Source: JAEUIE01 sp046350055 (lineage in GTDB: Bacteria; Planctomycetota; Planctomycetia; Gemmatales; HRBIN36). From it: a stretch of 64,000 nt of DNA. The position numbers were made by a program, and so were the translations under genes. The stretch covers positions 2,170,001 through 2,234,000 of the forward strand of contig JAXMBC010000001.1 in assembly GCA_046350055.1 (NCBI GenBank), given 5' to 3'. Numbering within the stretch: position 1 is the first letter of the stretch; each line of letters begins with the position of its first letter. The notes under the pieces were generated by a model that saw nothing but the letters and a program-made list of their open reading frames with translations, made no database searches and was not told the origin of the DNA. Below, piece after piece: positions 61,055 through 64,000 of this stretch.

Positions 61055-61297
61055 ATGACACAGATTCTGCACGGTACCGTTCGCGGTCGCTCTATTGAAA
61101 TTGAGGAAGAACTGGGCTTGCTGGATGGCCAGGCAGTTGAAGTGAAGATTACTGCGTCCAAGCCACGCCTCACGGGAAATGGATTGCAGCGTTGTGCCGG
61201 GGCGCTGGCTGCTTGCTGGTCCGAGGAAGATGATCACATATTGAACGAGATTCACAGGGAGCGAAAGACAAGTAGTCGACGTGAGATTCCTGAATGA
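61055..61297 (+). CDS. Antitoxin of a VapBC-type pair (AF2212/DUF104-like)
   Basis: 80 residues from the ATG at 61055, with GGAGG eight bases upstream. LHGTVRGRSIEIEEELGLLDGQAVEVKI is the short beta-strand pattern (GxxxxxxIxLxxxxxLxxGxxVxV) of the AF2212-like antitoxins. The C-terminal half (WSEEDDHILNEIHRERK) would wrap the toxin. Its stop overlaps the toxin start (ATGA), the usual coupling that keeps antitoxin in excess. Confidence 0.85.
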   Translation: MTQILHGTVRGRSIEIEEELGLLDGQAVEVKITASKPRLTGNGLQRCAGALAACWSEEDDHILNEIHRERKTSSRREIPE

Positions 61298-61695
61298 GTT
61301 TTCTACTGGATACCGACACGTGTTCATTCCATTTGAAGCGACCGGCTGGCTTAATGCATCGCTTTGTTCAACATGCGGGAACGCTTCATTTATCGTCAGT
61401 CGTGTTGGCTGAACTCGACACCTGGGCGTTTCGTCGGCCAAATCCAGTACCGCTGCTTCATACCATCACGCATGATCTTTTACCCGAAGTCACTCTGCTT
61501 GATTTCGATGCAGCGTGTGCCATGCGGTTTGGCCAGGAACGAGGCATACTGCTTCAGCATGGTATTCAGATTCCCACCGCTGACCTCATGATTGCCTCGA
61601 CGGCTTTGGTCCACAACCTGACGCTGGCCACTCACAATATTGCTGATTATCAGAACATTCCAGGGCTACGCTTGGTGGATTGGTTTGTACCGTAA
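61294..61695 (+). CDS. vapC: PIN-domain ribonuclease toxin (VapC family)
   Basis: 133 residues forming one PIN domain. The acidic metal-binding residues are in place: Asp6 (LLDTDTCSF), Glu40 (VVLAELDTW), Asp97 (IPTADLMIAS) and Asp118 (THNIADYQNI). VapC toxins cut tRNA or rRNA. It is coupled to the antitoxin upstream. The pair lies about 100 bases beyond the insertion element, in the accessory right end of the window. Confidence 0.92.
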   Translation: MSFLLDTDTCSFHLKRPAGLMHRFVQHAGTLHLSSVVLAELDTWAFRRPNPVPLLHTITHDLLPEVTLLDFDAACAMRFGQERGILLQHGIQIPTADLMIASTALVHNLTLATHNIADYQNIPGLRLVDWFVP

Positions 61696-61786
61696 CGAAA
61701 CGTATGCCGTCATGCATGATCAATTCTGCTATTCCGAACACATCGCCCGAAATGCATCGTGGGATAGCCTTCCGCATTCAAGTAAT

Positions 61787-61884
61787 GTAGGGTGTGTCGC
61801 CGCGCGGGATTGGCGGTGTAGAGATGTCCTGCAGAAACAAAGCAAGACGCACCATAGATTTCGCGGCATTGGTGTGTCTCGCTG
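61787..61884 (+). repeat. Left copy of a hairpin-forming repeat
   Basis: It begins with GTAGGGTGTGTCGCCGCG and continues with a 69-base segment that includes AGCAAGACGCACCA and TGGTGTGTCTCGCT, which can fold into a stem of 14 pairs with two imperfect positions. The second copy is at 62991-63114. The intergenic stretch 61696-61984 holds nothing else. Confidence 0.8.
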
Positions 61885-61984
61885 CTGGTTCGTGGAAGCT
61901 CAAGTGCCAGGAAACTCTAGGCCGTGAACCTTTCCACTCTACCATGATCATAGTTGTTCCCAGTCCTTACTGAGTTGATCAACT

Positions 61985-62959
61985 ATGAATTTCCTTCGTC
62001 TGCCTTTTTATGATGAGTTGGAACCCGCCAGCAATATCCTCCTGGCCGGAGCGGGGGGTGGCTTTGATATCTTCAGTAGTCTGCCTTTGTACTTTGGCCT
62101 GCACGCCGCAGGCAAGAAAGTCCATCTCGCCAACCTGTCGTTCTCGCACCTGGAAGGAGTGAATGGGCCACGGCTGCATCCCGCTCTGCTCGAGATTAAC
62201 GCAGACTCACGCGTCTCTCCTGACTACTTCCCCGAGTACTACCTCTCTCGCTGGTTCCGTCAGCAAGGGAAGGAGGTGCCTGTCTACTGCTTTGATAGGA
62301 CCGGCTGTCAGCCGATTGCTGAGGCATACCGGACCCTGGTTCAACATCTCCAGATCGACACAGTCATTCTGGTCGATGGCGGTACCGACAGCCTGATGCG
62401 GGGAGACGAAGCCGGACTAGGCACTCCAGAAGAAGATATGGCCAGCATTGCTGCCGTTGACGAACTGGCAGATGTGCGAAAGTACCTCATGTGTCTGGCC
62501 TTCGGCGTGGATAGTTATCATGGTGTCTGCCATACTCATGCGTTTGAAGCCATCGCCGATTTGACCCGACAGGGTGCGTTCCTGGGAGCGTTGACCTTGC
62601 TGCAAAAGATGCCAGAGGTACAGCAGTATATCCAGGCAACGGAATCAGTGTTTGCCGCGATGCCGCATCATCCGAGCATTGTCAATGCTTCAGTGCTTTC
62701 CGCTCTCGAAGGCCAGTTCGGCGATCACCATCGTACGAAGCGCACACAAGGCAGCATTCTCTGGATCAATCCATTGATGACGATCTACTGGTTCTTCCAT
62801 CTGGAGCCAGTCGCCCGCCGGGTTCAGTATCTTCCTGAAATCAGGAAGACTCAGACTTACTTTGACTTGGTGGAAGCCATCGAAGCCTTCCGCGGCCGAT
62901 GCGAGAAGCTGCGAGAGAGGAGCACTATTCCGGATGCAAGTTTTCGGAAGAGGAGGTAG
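61985..62959 (+). CDS. DUF1152 family protein
   Basis: 324 residues, no signal or membrane segment. The N-terminus (NILLAGAGGGFDIFSSLPLYFGL) contains a glycine-rich loop and VHLANLSFSHLEG; later come TVILVDGGTDSLMRGDEAGLGTPEEDMASIAA and LMCLAFGVDSYHGVCHTHAFEAIADL, both hallmarks of DUF1152. The family is found in archaea and scattered bacteria and has no established function; the glycine-rich start suggests nucleotide or cofactor binding. It is bracketed by two copies of a hairpin repeat, so it may have been acquired as a unit. Confidence 0.9.
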   Translation: MNFLRLPFYDELEPASNILLAGAGGGFDIFSSLPLYFGLHAAGKKVHLANLSFSHLEGVNGPRLHPALLEINADSRVSPDYFPEYYLSRWFRQQGKEVPVYCFDRTGCQPIAEAYRTLVQHLQIDTVILVDGGTDSLMRGDEAGLGTPEEDMASIAAVDELADVRKYLMCLAFGVDSYHGVCHTHAFEAIADLTRQGAFLGALTLLQKMPEVQQYIQATESVFAAMPHHPSIVNASVLSALEGQFGDHHRTKRTQGSILWINPLMTIYWFFHLEPVARRVQYLPEIRKTQTYFDLVEAIEAFRGRCEKLRERSTIPDASFRKRR

Positions 62960-62990
62960 TAACGCAGGGAGTATCGACGAGAGACATGGG

Positions 62991-63114
62991 CGATGTAGAG
63001 ATGTCTTGCTGAAACAAAGCAAGACGCACCAGAGCTCGCGTGACGTTGGTGCGTCTTGCTAATGGGTCGCGAGAACGCTTTTGCCATGAAGGTCTACGCG
63101 GCGACACACCCTAC
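62991..63114 (-). repeat. Right copy of the hairpin-forming repeat, with inverted end
   Basis: 62991-63060 is a direct copy of 61815-61882 and contains a perfect 14-base inverted repeat (AGCAAGACGCACCA and TGGTGCGTCTTGCT). 63097-63114 is CGCGGCGACACACCCTAC, the exact reverse complement of the 18 bases at 61787-61804. The pair therefore encloses the DUF1152 gene. Confidence 0.8.
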
Positions 63115-63117
63115 GGA

Positions 63118-63903
63118 CTATGTGTCTAGGTCAACTTCCGCCATCATCATCCTTCCAATCGAGAAACGAAGCTCTGACGTGCCCCATAGCTGAAAATTGT
63201 GTATCATGTTTTGCGACAAATTACTAAGCGTTGCACGATACTCCTGTTCGAGTTGCAGCAGTAACTCCTCATGTGATAACTGAGTTGGTTCATCCACACT
63301 GAGCATCTCTATCTCGCATTCAAGGTGCCTGACCTGCATCCTTTTCCATTGAATCTTGTCCTCTTTTGTACTCGCATCAAGAGTGTTTGTTGCTGGATCA
63401 ATAAACCTGCCAGGATTCTGAGCAAGATACATTCCAAAATCAGCGTTAGCTCTGATGTCGATTTCTACTTTGTTTACCTTGTCTCGCGATCTCAATCTGT
63501 ATTCCAGAACCAATTCGTCCCAGAGTGATTCTATATCTGCAACGCGGTCAATAAGTCCTGTTGCTGGCTCGCAGAGAAACTTCTGATTTAAAATAGCGTC
63601 TTCAAGTTCAGCGATGAATTCATGCTTCGCGTGTTCTCTTTGAAACACCTCTTTGTACATTTCGCCAACTCTATGCCCGAATCGAGTTCGTTTTGGCCCT
63701 TTCCAATCATCTGATAGTATCTTGAGAAGAAGTTCCAATCCATAAACCATGTTGACAAAGTAGTCGATTAAGACTTCAAGCCCAAGAGCTGGTTCATTAC
63801 TAATGCTACCATATCTAGTAATGATTTTGGCAATCACTTCCTTGGCGCGTTTTCTCTTAATTCGCACCATATAAATTGCTTCTTCATAGGTGGCGTTTGT
63901 CAT
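63118..63903 (-). CDS. AT-rich gene, function unknown
   Basis: 261 residues, AT-rich compared with the rest of the window. The predicted fold is almost wholly helical (EEAIYMVRIKRKRAKEVIAKIITRY; LEVLIDYFVNMVYGLELLLKIL). A central segment reads KVNKVEIDIRANADFGMYLAQNPGRF and the C-terminal third is charged (LECEIEMLSVDEPTQLSHEELLLQLEQEYRATL). No family is recognised. AGGAG lies seven bases before the ATG. It starts 20 bases after the stop of the partial gene at the window end, so both may be one operon. Confidence 0.72.
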   Translation of the reverse strand: MTNATYEEAIYMVRIKRKRAKEVIAKIITRYGSISNEPALGLEVLIDYFVNMVYGLELLLKILSDDWKGPKRTRFGHRVGEMYKEVFQREHAKHEFIAELEDAILNQKFLCEPATGLIDRVADIESLWDELVLEYRLRSRDKVNKVEIDIRANADFGMYLAQNPGRFIDPATNTLDASTKEDKIQWKRMQVRHLECEIEMLSVDEPTQLSHEELLLQLEQEYRATLSNLSQNMIHNFQLWGTSELRFSIGRMMMAEVDLDT

Positions 63904-63923
63904 AATTTCTCCTAACCAGTTTC

Positions 63924-64000
63924 CTACTCCTCCTCCTCCCGCAGTTTCGCCAGCACGCTGTAATCCTCCAGCGTGCTCGTATCCCCCGTCGAAGCTCGGC
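63924..64000 (-). CDS. 3' end of an unidentified gene (partial)
   Basis: On the minus strand the window starts inside a frame encoding RASTGDTSTLEDYSVLAKLREEEE followed by TAG at 63924-63926. The acidic end and the good spacing to the next gene suggest a real C-terminus. Too short to identify. Confidence 0.55.
   Translation of the reverse strand, partial: RASTGDTSTLEDYSVLAKLREEEE

Noticed and set aside
1..64000. tRNA or rRNA genes
   Set aside because: No cloverleaf arms with a GGTTCGANTCC-type T-loop and no conserved rRNA segments were recognised by eye; a tRNAscan or Infernal run would settle this.

Overview
The window looks like part of a planctomycete chromosome, most likely Gemmataceae-like. 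The evidence is a cluster of family markers: a giant surface protein with the planctomycete N-terminal LEPR-XLL-type signature (LESLEDRLTP), a PVC-type beta-propeller/HEAT/cytochrome c protein, a DUF1080 protein, a Cys-type sulfatase, FHA and TIGR04222 proteins, and many signal-peptide proteins of unknown function. Base composition is moderate to high GC, with visibly AT-richer stretches at both ends (about 1-760 and 63118-63903). No rRNA, tRNA or CRISPR array was recognised.

Layout. 1-2588 (minus) holds the 5' part of a radical SAM gene and a NodU/CmcH-type carbamoyltransferase. 2699-13487 (minus) is a tightly packed, often translationally coupled exopolysaccharide operon read in the order AsnB-type amidotransferase, GT4, Wzx flippase, three GT4 genes, Wzy-like polymerase, GT4, followed by a clear terminator. 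13566-17039 (minus) holds a membrane protein, a secreted calpain-type protease with an EF-hand, an FHA protein and a secreted protein. 17051-19533 is a divergent glyoxylate/glycerate module (hydroxyacid dehydrogenase and glycerate 2-kinase). 19530-31722 mixes housekeeping genes (ruvA, crotonase, HD-GYP, an RmlA-like nucleotidyltransferase) with planctomycete-type secreted proteins, an LplT-like MFS protein with a degenerate acyltransferase-like tail, and a gene split from its signal peptide by an in-frame TGA. 32269-38059 carries a SEC-C/TPR protein, trpC, a sulfatase and a XerC/D recombinase.

38089-46038 (minus) is a single 2649-residue repetitive cell-surface protein with C-terminal RTX-like calcium-binding repeats. 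Then come xylulokinase coupled to the PVC cytochrome protein, a DedA protein, an ACT-domain protein, a SPOR-like protein, a predicted outer-membrane protein and a small c-type cytochrome. 55065-58923 (plus) holds a TIGR04222 protein, a proline-rich membrane protein, a DUF985 cupin, a DUF1622 protein and a lipocalin-sized secreted protein.

The right end (58940-64000) is accessory DNA: an IS1634-like element with long inverted repeats, a VapBC-type toxin-antitoxin pair, a DUF1152 gene bracketed by two copies of a hairpin-forming repeat, and an AT-rich unknown gene behind the end of another partial gene.

The strongest leads are the in-frame TGA gene at 31027-31722, the repeat-bracketed DUF1152 locus, the heptad-phased palindromic repeats at gene ends, the MFS/acyltransferase remnant, and the RNA terminator that lies antisense inside a small membrane-protein gene. 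None of these proves a new system. All functional calls come from reading motifs by eye, without database searches.
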